The translations under genes and the position numbers were made by a program. A DNA stretch of 11,069 nt from UBA7937 sp034419095 (GTDB taxonomy: Bacteria; Chloroflexota; Anaerolineae; UBA7937): positions 1 to 11,069 of the forward strand of contig DAOULQ010000200.1 of assembly GCA_034419095.1 (NCBI GenBank), written 5' to 3'. Positions 1-6,743 of the stretch are shown here, one piece after another. Numbering within the stretch: the first letter of the stretch is position 1; every line of letters starts with the position of its first letter. Below the pieces are notes generated by a model, which was not told the DNA's origin, made no database searches, and worked only from the letters and a program-made list of their open reading frames with translations.

Positions 1-2245
1 CCCCCGCTCCTATCCCCGCTAACGGATTCCTTATCTCATGCGCTACTACCGCACTCATCTCCCCCAATAACGCTAACCGATCTAACCTCCTCCTCTCTTC
101 CTCCATCTCCCTCGCCTCACTCATGTCCCTAAATACTACCACCACCCCCCTTATCCCTCCCCCCTCTCCCCTCAACGGACTCACACTCACCCCTATCGGC
201 ACTACCCCCTCTTCCCCTCTCCTTACCTCTACCTCCCGCCTCACTACCACTATCCCCCTCTCTATCCCCTCCCTCACCACTATCCCCTCATCCCCTAACA
301 CCTCCCCTATGCTCCTCCCTTCCAAGCCCTCATGCCCCAATATCTCGCCCGCCGCCCGATTGGCTAAAGTTATCCTCCCCTCCAGGTCCGCCACCAAAAG
401 GCCATCGCTCATATTCTGAAGGACGCTCTCGTTGAACTGCTTCACCGCCGAGAGTTCTCCCACCGTCCTTTTCAACCTTTGGAAGAGGGTAGCGTTCTCC
501 ACAGCCACCCCTATCTGGCTCCCGATAGCCTCGATCAGTTCCCGATCGCCAGGATCAAAGCGATGGATGCTCCGCCCATAGATATTCATCACCCCTTGGA
601 CTTTGTCCTTCGACTTGAGGGGCACACTGGCCAGAGATCCCCACTCGCCACGTCTCACCCTCATCCCTACCAACTGGGGGTCAGAAGCCAAATCGCTCAC
701 CATTAAGGTCTCGCCCCGTTCCGTCACTTGGCGAGCCATCTCCACAGCCTCCTCGGTAGCCCAAAAGCCCTTTTGGACCACTGGAGCGAGCCTCCCATCC
801 TCCTCGCGGATGAGGAATATGATCCCTCCTTCCATCTTCATAAGTTCCAGAACCTTGGTCAGGACCTCGCTCAAGATCTCCTCCAGATCGACAAAGCGGC
901 CCACTGTGGCGGCGATGGCGTTAATGGCCGAGAGATCCTCCGTTCTCTCCAGGAGTTCGCGCCGCATCTCCTTCCTCTCCGTGACATCCTGGAGGATGCA
1001 TTGGATCACCCTCCGACCATCATAGGCCACCACATTGGCTCTCATCTCCACCGATATATTCGAGCCATCCTTGCACAAGAGGGTCAAATCATCGAGATGC
1101 CCAGAACCGGTGAGAAGAGCTGCCTGGAGCCCCTCCATAGCCCGCCGACGATCCTTCAAGGACAAGAGTTCCTCCAAACCCGTGGTTAAGAGTTCATCTT
1201 TGCTGTACCCGCTCAGGCTCTCCACCCTGTGATTCACCTCTAGAAGGCTGCCATCGGCCGGACTGATGGTTAATATGGCGTCATTGGCGCTATCTAAGAG
1301 TTTCTTATATTTATCTTGCGCTTCCGAAAGTTCCCTCCCCTTCTGGGCCACCTCTCGCCGAAGAGATCTGCTCCAAAGAAGGGCTACCAGGCTGCCCAGA
1401 AAAAGAACCACTCCGGCCAAAACCATCGTCACCGGGGTCACAGAGGCTTCAAGGCCCCTCTCAACGGGCAGGCCTAACCAACGACGTTGAATCTGCTCCC
1501 GCAAACCCAACTCTTCAAGAGCGGCAAGCCCGTAGTCCAGAGTCCTAAGCAATGTGTGGTCATCCTTGTGGACGGCGAAAGAGTGGTTGACCCGTTCCAG
1601 AGGCTCTCCTACGATTTTGACCTCCTCCAGCCCCAGGAGGTGTAGAGTGTATAAGCCAGTGTTTTCATCCCCTACGAAAGCGCGCGCTCCTCCGCTTTGA
1701 AGTTCCCTAAGGCCTTGCCCCGCATCCGCTACTTGGAGGAGAACGATCCCTCCTCTCTCGCTTAGGAGTTCGTAGGCCCGACCACCCCTCACCACAGCGA
1801 CCGTTTCCCCTTCCAGGTCGTCTAAAAAGTCATCCCCAGAGACGAAAAAAGCCACGCTGCTAGAGAGGTAAGGAAGAGAATATGCTTGGCCACTCCCAGG
1901 AGTGGGGACCTCTCCCAGAACAGCATCGACCAGCCCTTGGTCTAAGGCTAGGATAGCATCCTCACGACCCATAGGGGAAAAGCGGAACTCCGCCCCCAGC
2001 ACCATCTCTAAGGCATCCAGAAGGTCAAGGGTGAGGCCCACATACTCCCCTTTCTCATCGAGGTAGGCGAGGGGAGGATCTAGGGGACCAGAAACAACTA
2101 TCTCCCCCTTGGTAGCCAGCCATCCCTGCTCCTCCGGGGTGAGAGGCGAGGGGGTAGCGGTACGGGCAGTCCAGAGATAATACCCCAAGACGCCCGCTAA
2201 GAGAAGCGGAACCCAAATCAGCGCCCTCTTACTTATCCTCTCCAC
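1..2245 (-). CDS. Sensor histidine kinase, SBP3-TM-PAS-GAF-PAS-HisKA, 3' end missing
   Basis: Membrane sensor kinase, 748 residues visible; the C-terminal ATPase domain lies beyond the left edge. Order: signal anchor (about 10-24), periplasmic solute-binding family 3 domain (about 45-258, BvgS-like), second membrane helix (about 271-291), PAS1 (about 312-425, ending in the PAC-like DVTERKE), GAF (about 440-585), PAS2 (about 605-708), then a charged helix and the HisKA H-box SAVVAHEIRNPLAGI. The predicted phosphorylated histidine is H736 (codon 38-40). The start is GTG at 2245: a stop codon lies two codons upstream and a strong GGGAGGAG ribosome site precedes it by 8 nt. The gene overlaps the end of rpoN by 17 nt, so the two are probably co-transcribed and coupled. 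The ligand is unknown; family 3 binding domains usually bind amino acids or similar small solutes. The HEIRNPL H-box resembles NtrB/AtoS-type kinases, which commonly partner sigma-54 activators; this is inference. Codon use changes sharply in the last 100 codons. Confidence 0.93.
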   Translation of the reverse strand, partial: MERISKRALIWVPLLLAGVLGYYLWTARTATPSPLTPEEQGWLATKGEIVVSGPLDPPLAYLDEKGEYVGLTLDLLDALEMVLGAEFRFSPMGREDAILALDQGLVDAVLGEVPTPGSGQAYSLPYLSSSVAFFVSGDDFLDDLEGETVAVVRGGRAYELLSERGGIVLLQVADAGQGLRELQSGGARAFVGDENTGLYTLHLLGLEEVKIVGEPLERVNHSFAVHKDDHTLLRTLDYGLAALEELGLREQIQRRWLGLPVERGLEASVTPVTMVLAGVVLFLGSLVALLWSRSLRREVAQKGRELSEAQDKYKKLLDSANDAILTISPADGSLLEVNHRVESLSGYSKDELLTTGLEELLSLKDRRRAMEGLQAALLTGSGHLDDLTLLCKDGSNISVEMRANVVAYDGRRVIQCILQDVTERKEMRRELLERTEDLSAINAIAATVGRFVDLEEILSEVLTKVLELMKMEGGIIFLIREEDGRLAPVVQKGFWATEEAVEMARQVTERGETLMVSDLASDPQLVGMRVRRGEWGSLASVPLKSKDKVQGVMNIYGRSIHRFDPGDRELIEAIGSQIGVAVENATLFQRLKRTVGELSAVKQFNESVLQNMSDGLLVADLEGRITLANRAAGEILGHEGLEGRSIGEVLGDEGIVVREGIERGIVVVRREVEVRRGEEGVVPIGVSVSPLRGEGGGIRGVVVVFRDMSEAREMEEERRRLDRLALLGEMSAVVAHEIRNPLAGIGAG

Positions 2246-3596
2246 CCCTCATTCTCCTCCCAGACCGACGGAGGGTGGCCGGAAGTATCCCTAAAGCCGC
2301 CCGGTACTTGGCTACTGTTCGTCGGGCCAAGGGAAGACCTCGCCTGGTCAGTTCCTTTGCTATCTGGCCATCGCTCAAGGGCTTCTCCTCTTGAGAGATC
2401 AACGTTTTGATCAGATCCTTGGCCGGGAGCGAGGCATCGAAGAAGTCGGCTAGAGGTACGATTTGCCCCTGGGGAATCTGGGCGTACTTCTGAGCCATGG
2501 CTCGGCTAATAGTAGATTCATGGAGGCCAAGACTTTGAGCCAGTTCGGCTCGGGTAAGGGGCTTGAGATCTCTCACCCCCCCTTCCAGAAACTCCCTCTG
2601 TTCCTCTATGAGGGTGGTCATGATGTGATGAAGGGTCTTCCATCGTTGCTCGAAACCGCTAATGAAGAGACGAGCCCGGGCTACATACTCACTAAGGTGC
2701 TCGCGTTCCCCCTCCTTCATGGTTCGTTTGGCCAGGAGCTCTTGATAGAGGGGGGTAACCCGAAACCGATACCGCTCCTCATCTGGGATCTCGATGATGA
2801 GGCCACCTTCGTGAGCCTGGATGATGATATCGGGGCGGATATAAGGAGATCGGTCCGAAGGGCAGTAAGCCTGGGCGGGGTAGGGGTTCAAGTTATCCCT
2901 GATGAACCCCAAAGCCTCCTCCACTTCTGCGACAGTAATACCCAGCGCCTCGGCGATCTCCTCGAACCGCCCCCTCCCCAGGTTTTCCCAATGCCCCTCT
3001 ATGATCTCTCTCACCCAAGGCCAACCTCTTCCTTGCTCCTCCAGATACCGGATTTGTATGAGGAGACACTCCTTCACACTCTGGGCCCCGATACCGATGG
3101 GCTCTTGCTCCTGGAGGATGGTAAGCAGCCGCTCCATCTGCTCTAGACTACTCCCCGCCAAGTGAGCCAACTCCTCCAGATCTATGGATAAGAGCCCGTG
3201 ATCATCCAGGCTCTCCACCAGGTAGTTGGCGGCGGCCAACTCCTGAGGCTTGAGGCGGGGCCGCATCTGCATCAAAAGATGGTCACTCAGAGAAGTGGGA
3301 GAAGAGGCCCAGGAGAGAGGGTCCCAGGCCTCCTCATAACCCTCTTCTAAACCCTCCCCTGCTCTAGCGAGATACCGATCGTCGCCCCTGGCGCAAAGGG
3401 GACACCGATCTCCAGAGAAAAAGGCGCCACACACCTGACAGCGCCCGCCCTCTAATAACTCCAAAGCCGGGTTCTCATCCAACTCCTGGGCGATAGCCCT
3501 TTCCAACTCCAGAGAGTTGAGTTGGAGTATCTTGGAAGCCAAAACCGTCTGCGGTCTGGCCTCTGGTCTAGTCCGGGGCTCTAACCTCATGCTCAT
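2229..3596 (-). CDS. rpoN: RNA polymerase sigma-54 factor with zinc-ribbon insert
   Basis: Sigma-54 directs core RNA polymerase to -24/-12 promoters and needs an AAA+ activator to open DNA. From the ATG at 3596 it is 455 residues, near the usual family length. Region I is about 15-50 (VLASKILQLNSLELERAI, then LDENPALE). A CX2C-X8-CX2C motif follows (C53, C56, C65, C68), then an acidic region II. The core-binding domain covers about 100-300, with EPIGIGAQSVKECLLIQ at 165-181 and RPDIIIQ at 254-260. A helix-turn-helix lies at about 348-371 (SLGLHESTISRA), and the RpoN box ARRTVAKYR at 424-432. All hallmark parts are present, so it looks functional. The reading frame stays open upstream to a GTG at 3665, but the promoter at 3656-3684 places transcription start near 3649, so that GTG is not transcribed. 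No good Shine-Dalgarno precedes ATG 3596; ATG 3590 is an alternative. Four-cysteine ribbons are not part of the textbook sigma-54 layout. Confidence 0.96.
   Translation of the reverse strand: MSMRLEPRTRPEARPQTVLASKILQLNSLELERAIAQELDENPALELLEGGRCQVCGAFFSGDRCPLCARGDDRYLARAGEGLEEGYEEAWDPLSWASSPTSLSDHLLMQMRPRLKPQELAAANYLVESLDDHGLLSIDLEELAHLAGSSLEQMERLLTILQEQEPIGIGAQSVKECLLIQIRYLEEQGRGWPWVREIIEGHWENLGRGRFEEIAEALGITVAEVEEALGFIRDNLNPYPAQAYCPSDRSPYIRPDIIIQAHEGGLIIEIPDEERYRFRVTPLYQELLAKRTMKEGEREHLSEYVARARLFISGFEQRWKTLHHIMTTLIEEQREFLEGGVRDLKPLTRAELAQSLGLHESTISRAMAQKYAQIPQGQIVPLADFFDASLPAKDLIKTLISQEEKPLSDGQIAKELTRRGLPLARRTVAKYRAALGILPATLRRSGRRMRGGEDK
2254..2261 (-). promoter_or_regulatory. Ribosome binding site of the histidine kinase gene
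   Basis: GGGAGGAG lies inside the last codons of rpoN, 8 nt before the GTG at 2245. It fixes the kinase start because the reading frame is closed by TGA just upstream of that GTG. Its position within rpoN coding sequence supports translation of both genes from one transcript. Confidence 0.75.
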
Positions 3597-3611
3597 TGGT
3601 ACACCGATTGA

Positions 3612-3650
3612 GGATTTTCCCCCTTCAAGGAGAGGTGGGGGATTTTCCCC
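3612..3650 (-). repeat. Repeated GGATTTTCCCC palindromes in the rpoN leader
   Basis: On the plus strand GGATTTTCCCC occurs at 3612-3622 and again at 3640-3650, 28 bp apart. The second copy is extended to GGGGGATTTTCCCC (3637-3650), a near-palindrome. The CCCCC at 3619-3623 can also pair with GGGGG at 3637-3641, enclosing a 13-nt loop. The block covers about the first 40 nt of the predicted rpoN transcript. It could be a paired operator overlapping the start site, a leader with alternative hairpins, or a fragment of a dispersed repeat. The sequence alone does not separate these. Confidence 0.55.
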
Positions 3651-3655
3651 AAGCC

Positions 3656-3684
3656 AGTATATCACACTCAGAAGACCATGTCAA
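3656..3684 (-). promoter_or_regulatory. Sigma-70 type promoter of rpoN
   Basis: On the minus strand TTGACA (3684-3679) is followed after exactly 17 nt by TATACT (3661-3656). The predicted transcription start is near 3649, giving a leader of about 53 nt to ATG 3596. This is close to consensus and implies strong housekeeping transcription of rpoN and the kinase unless repressed. It excludes the GTG at 3665 as the rpoN start. Confidence 0.8.
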
Positions 3685-3699
3685 TCTTCAAAAGGGATG

Positions 3700-3728
3700 T
3701 TGATGTTCCTAGCGCCAAAAGGTATAAT
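3700..3728 (+). promoter_or_regulatory. Sigma-70 type promoter of xdhC
   Basis: TTGATG (3700-3705), a 17-nt spacer, and a perfect TATAAT (3723-3728). Transcription is predicted to start near 3734-3736, only about 11 nt before the ATG at 3746, so the GGGGAG ribosome site (3734-3739) would be at the very 5' end of the message. The -35 box lies 15 bp from the -35 box of the divergent rpoN promoter, so the two could compete or share a regulator. Confidence 0.75.
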
Positions 3729-3745
3729 CTCAAGGGGAGCGAATA

Positions 3746-4834
3746 ATGAAAGGCTTTTACGAGGAAGTGTCATGCCTTATCAGCCGAGGCGAGAGGTTAG
3801 CCCTGGCCAAGGTGGTGGCTACCAAGGGCTCCACCCCTCGGGAGGTGGGAGCCCAGATGCTCATTCGCCGCAGCGGGGAGATGATGGGCACCATCGGCGG
3901 TGGCTGCGGAGAGGCAGAGGTTCGACGCCAGGCGATAGAGGCGCTGGAGGAAGGGCAGCCTCGGTTGATGGTCGTGGACCTCACTGAAGAGGTCACCTGG
4001 GAAACGGAGAAGGCCTGTGGAGGGCTGATGGAGATCTTCATCGACCTCTGGGGAGAGGACGAGGAAGAACTAGCCCAGAGGCTAGCGGCCTCCCAGGGGA
4101 AAGAGGTGGCCCTGGTCACGGCCCTAAAAGGGGACCTCAGTCAACCGGGGAGGAAACTCCTCGTAATAATGGGTGAGGAACCTATGGGTAGCCTGGGCAA
4201 CCCCTCTCTAGATGAATGGGCTAAAAAGATGGCGGAGAGGGGTCTAGCGGAAGGCGGATCCAGAGTCGTCAACTATAAAGGCTCCGTCGAACTCTTCATA
4301 GAGGTGCTCAAGCCCTCTCCCACCCTCCTCATCGCTGGAGCAGGACATATCGCCCTTCCCTTGGCCCAGATGGGGACCATGCTCGATTTCCGAGTGGTGG
4401 TGATCGACGACCGGCCCACCTTCGCTAACCCAGAGCGGTTCCCCCAGGCAGACGAGGTGATAGCAGGGGAGTTCGAGAGGACGCTACGCGATTTCCCCAT
4501 CGACAAAGAGACCTACATGGTCATCATCACCCGAGGCCACGCCCACGATATGGAATGTCTCCGCCAGGTTCTCGATTCCTCCGCGGCGTATATAGGGATG
4601 ATCGGGAGCAGAAGGCGGGTAAAGGGGGTATTTCAACTCCTGAAGGAAGAGGGCTATTCAGAGGAGAGCATCGCCCGCGTCCACGCCCCAATCGGCTTAG
4701 AGATCGGGGCCCAGACCCCAGCCGAGATAGCCCTAGCCATCATGGGGGAGATCATAAGGGTACGGAGAGGTGGAAGCGGTCGGTCGCTGAGCGAGACCGA
4801 AAGCAAAGCCCCTACATCTCTGCCGTCCTCCTGA
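3746..4834 (+). CDS. xdhC: XdhC/CoxI family molybdenum-cofactor chaperone
   Basis: XdhC/CoxI proteins bind molybdenum cofactor, protect it while it is sulfurated, and help insert it into xanthine dehydrogenase or CO dehydrogenase type enzymes; they act in the cytoplasm. The protein is 362 residues, normal for the two-domain form. The N-terminal domain (about 10-105) has KGSTPREVGAQMLI, GTIGGGCGEAEV with C54, and ACGG with C91. The C-terminal Rossmann domain (about 190-340) has GAGHIALPL at 198-206, VVIDDRP at 218-224, RGHAHD at 263-268, IGSRRR at 286-291, and APIGLEIGAQTPAEIALAI. The last 20 or so residues are a Ser-rich tail outside the conserved domain. The start is supported by GGGGAG 6 nt upstream and by the promoter position. 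The gene stands alone, divergent from rpoN and convergent with the M15 gene, and no molybdoenzyme subunit lies in the window, so its client enzyme must be elsewhere. The family call is secure; the substrate enzyme is not known. Confidence 0.93.
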   Translation: MKGFYEEVSCLISRGERLALAKVVATKGSTPREVGAQMLIRRSGEMMGTIGGGCGEAEVRRQAIEALEEGQPRLMVVDLTEEVTWETEKACGGLMEIFIDLWGEDEEELAQRLAASQGKEVALVTALKGDLSQPGRKLLVIMGEEPMGSLGNPSLDEWAKKMAERGLAEGGSRVVNYKGSVELFIEVLKPSPTLLIAGAGHIALPLAQMGTMLDFRVVVIDDRPTFANPERFPQADEVIAGEFERTLRDFPIDKETYMVIITRGHAHDMECLRQVLDSSAAYIGMIGSRRRVKGVFQLLKEEGYSEESIARVHAPIGLEIGAQTPAEIALAIMGEIIRVRRGGSGRSLSETESKAPTSLPSS

Positions 4835-4887
4835 TAACCCCTGAAGGCCCCCTACAAAGTAGACACCTATCCAGCTGTCCTCCTTCG

Positions 4888-4909
4888 TGTCGGGTTCACA
4901 GTCCCGACA
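4888..4909. terminator. GC-rich hairpin downstream of xdhC
   Basis: TGTCGGG (4888-4894) and CCCGACA (4903-4909) form a perfect 7-bp stem with an 8-nt loop, 54 nt after the xdhC stop. No T-run follows on the plus strand (next bases GGCCTGATAAG), so it is not a classical intrinsic terminator. It could still act as one or stabilise the mRNA end. Confidence 0.4.
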
Positions 4910-4929
4910 GGCCTGATAAGCAATTTCGT

Positions 4930-4960
4930 GCTTCCGCTGGATTTGAAATCCAGCGGAAGC
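4930..4960. repeat. Perfect 31-nt palindrome between convergent genes
   Basis: Two 15-nt arms (4930-4944 and 4946-4960) are exact reverse complements around a single central base, starting GCTTCCGCTGG. In RNA it would form a stem of about 13 bp with a 5-nt loop in either direction. It begins 7 nt beyond the stop of the leftward M15 gene and lies 95 nt past the xdhC stop, a natural place for a shared bidirectional terminator. Neither side has a T-run. A REP-like or small mobile repeat is the main alternative. Confidence 0.65.
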
Positions 4961-4967
4961 CAAGCGA

Positions 4968-6743
4968 TTACGGCGCTATCCCCTTCCTCCTGGGGAGGTC
5001 GTCAGGGAAGCCAAGTTCCTGAGCCTTCTCCCAGGTGAAATACTCCCGTAGCATCTCTTCGGGGTAGATCTCCAACATCGCCTCGTACCATAGTAACCCT
5101 TCCATATATTGGTAGTGCCAATACTCCGTGCGCAGGGTATGTTGGTGCCAATGGTAATCCTCGGTGGTATAGGCAGCGATCCGTTCCCACCCGAACCGCT
5201 TGGCAAGTTCCGTGAAATCCACGTAATAGCCCTCTGGAATGGGCTGGGAGCGACCGCCCTGCTCATACGCTTCTGGGTCTAGGTCGGGGTCGATCTGCCA
5301 CCAGTAAAGCCAAGGGGCCACCTTCAGGGGCTCGCCTTGACTCCCATCCTGCTTGAAGCAGCGGATGTACATCCGCCAGTAGGTCTCGGAACCGATATCC
5401 TCCCTGACCAGTTCCAACTGTTGTTCGCCCAAGTCATCCAGGAGTTCGAAACGCAAGTCGATGGCTCGCCCCGTCTTATGCCAACTGAAGTAGCCATACC
5501 GGGTCCTTCCGTGCATGTAGATGGGTCGAAAAGCGTCGCTCAGTTTTCCCAGGTAATCCCACCCCGTCCTGGCCAGGACCTCGGCTCGTAGAGCATCAAA
5601 CGAGACCGCGGCTCCCTCCTCTAATTGGTAGGGACCTAGCTCTAGTATGTTCGTAAGAGGGACGATATGGTAAGGGGGTTCCCCGCTCGGTGGAGATGTG
5701 GTGGGGGTAGGCGTGGGCATCGATTCCACCTCGGGAGCCCAAGAAGGTGGTTTAACCCCCCTAGTAAGACAAGGGCTTATCTCATCGGCTTTGTTCCCCT
5801 GAAGGTATTTCACCGCCCCGCTCTCCTCGTCCCAAAGAGCCAAATCGAAATGCCCCCCTCGATACTCGTGGTAGACCTCGAAGGGCTCGCCCTTATCATA
5901 GGAGGAGAAGACGACCTCTCTGCCATCCGGTGACCATGTAGGAGCGGTATCGAGGAGATCGTTTTGGGTTAACCTCACAACCTCCCCACTATCAAGGTCG
6001 AGGGTATAGATCTCTCCGTTGTCATCCCGCCAGGAGACGAAGGCTAGCCGTTGGCCATCGGAGGACCAAGCAGGGTACTCATCGTCACCCTCGTGCTGGG
6101 TGAGGTTCCGTTGATCTCCCCCTTGGGCATCCATCAGATATATCTCTTTGTTCCCCTCGCGCCAGGTGGTGAAGGCGATCCATCGACCATCAGGAGACCA
6201 AGCAGGGGCGTAGTCCCCCGCTGGATCATCGGTCAGACGACGGACGGTACCGGCTGTCAAATCCAGGGTGTAGATCTCTAAGTTCCCATCCCGGTAGGAT
6301 TCGAAGGCCAGATAGCGGCCGTCGGGAGACCAGGCCGGAGCGCCATCGTAAGCCAGATGATTCGTGACCCGCCTAACCTCCCCGCTCTCCAATTCCATTA
6401 TGTATATCTCCCAGTTGCCATCTCGATGGGATTCGAAGGCCAGGTAGCGGCCATCGGCGGAGAAGGCCGGGGCTCGGTCCTCGGCTGGGTTGTTAGTCAA
6501 ATTGAAGGTTGACCCTCCCCGGCTATCCTGCATGTATATCTCCCAGTTGCCCTCCCTATCAGACTGGAAAGCCAAAACCCCACCCCCTCCTAGAGGAGTA
6601 GGAGTGGGGATAGAAGTAGCCGTGGGCCAAGGGGTAGAAGGGGTAGTGGGAGAGGGGAATGGCGCGGGTGTGGGAGGGGTGGAGCAAGCGAGGAGAAAGA
6701 TCAAAAGCCAAAGAAGCGACAGGGGGAGAGAAGATCTCCTCAT
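4968..6743 (-). CDS. Lipoprotein: TolB/PD40 beta-propeller fused to M15 peptidase
   Basis: 591 residues from ATG 6743. A lipoprotein signal ends at LLAC (C20), followed by a Pro/Thr linker (21-50). Six propeller blades (about 55-315) of the PD40/TolB type repeat DGRYLAFES.RDGN.EIY about every 43-44 residues. A second PT-rich linker (about 342-356) leads to a C-terminal domain with the M15/VanY signature: SWHKTGRAIDL, giving zinc ligands H422 and D429, and TEYWH, giving E540 and zinc ligand H543. M15 enzymes are zinc D-alanyl-D-alanine carboxypeptidases or L,D-/D,D-endopeptidases of peptidoglycan, so the predicted site is the outer face of the membrane. The start is chosen because ATG 6743 overlaps the previous stop as ATGA and opens directly into the signal peptide. 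An upstream GTG at 6833 in the same frame would bury it. No Shine-Dalgarno is visible, which fits coupled translation. The propeller may bind a glycan or partner. The fold call is firm; the exact bond cleaved is inferred. Confidence 0.9.
   Translation of the reverse strand: MRRSSLPLSLLWLLIFLLACSTPPTPAPFPSPTTPSTPWPTATSIPTPTPLGGGGVLAFQSDREGNWEIYMQDSRGGSTFNLTNNPAEDRAPAFSADGRYLAFESHRDGNWEIYIMELESGEVRRVTNHLAYDGAPAWSPDGRYLAFESYRDGNLEIYTLDLTAGTVRRLTDDPAGDYAPAWSPDGRWIAFTTWREGNKEIYLMDAQGGDQRNLTQHEGDDEYPAWSSDGQRLAFVSWRDDNGEIYTLDLDSGEVVRLTQNDLLDTAPTWSPDGREVVFSSYDKGEPFEVYHEYRGGHFDLALWDEESGAVKYLQGNKADEISPCLTRGVKPPSWAPEVESMPTPTPTTSPPSGEPPYHIVPLTNILELGPYQLEEGAAVSFDALRAEVLARTGWDYLGKLSDAFRPIYMHGRTRYGYFSWHKTGRAIDLRFELLDDLGEQQLELVREDIGSETYWRMYIRCFKQDGSQGEPLKVAPWLYWWQIDPDLDPEAYEQGGRSQPIPEGYYVDFTELAKRFGWERIAAYTTEDYHWHQHTLRTEYWHYQYMEGLLWYEAMLEIYPEEMLREYFTWEKAQELGFPDDLPRRKGIAP
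5843..6581 (-). repeat. In-gene repeats encoding six propeller blades
   Basis: The blades are also visible in the DNA. For example, TGTATATCTCCCAGTTGCC (plus strand) occurs identically at 6401-6419 and 6533-6551, 132 bp or 44 codons apart. The first five blades are close copies and the sixth (about residues 272-315) has diverged, suggesting growth by internal duplication. Confidence 0.75.

Noticed and set aside
123..419. Open plus-strand frame rich in Ser/Thr/Pro/Leu
   Set aside because: It is the antisense of the kinase PAS2-HisKA region; its composition follows from the purine-rich coding strand.
2463..3146. Long plus-strand open frame opposite rpoN (227 codons)
   Set aside because: No family resemblance or ribosome site, and rpoN on the other strand is unambiguous.
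3597..3665. N-terminal extension of RpoN from GTG 3665
   Set aside because: The GTG lies upstream of the predicted transcription start (about 3649), and the extension is Pro/Gly-rich sequence encoded by the palindromic leader, not family-like.
4555..5022. Plus-strand frame spanning the xdhC end and the palindrome
   Set aside because: It overlaps the conserved XdhC C-terminus in another frame and reads through both inverted repeats; no protein-like motif.
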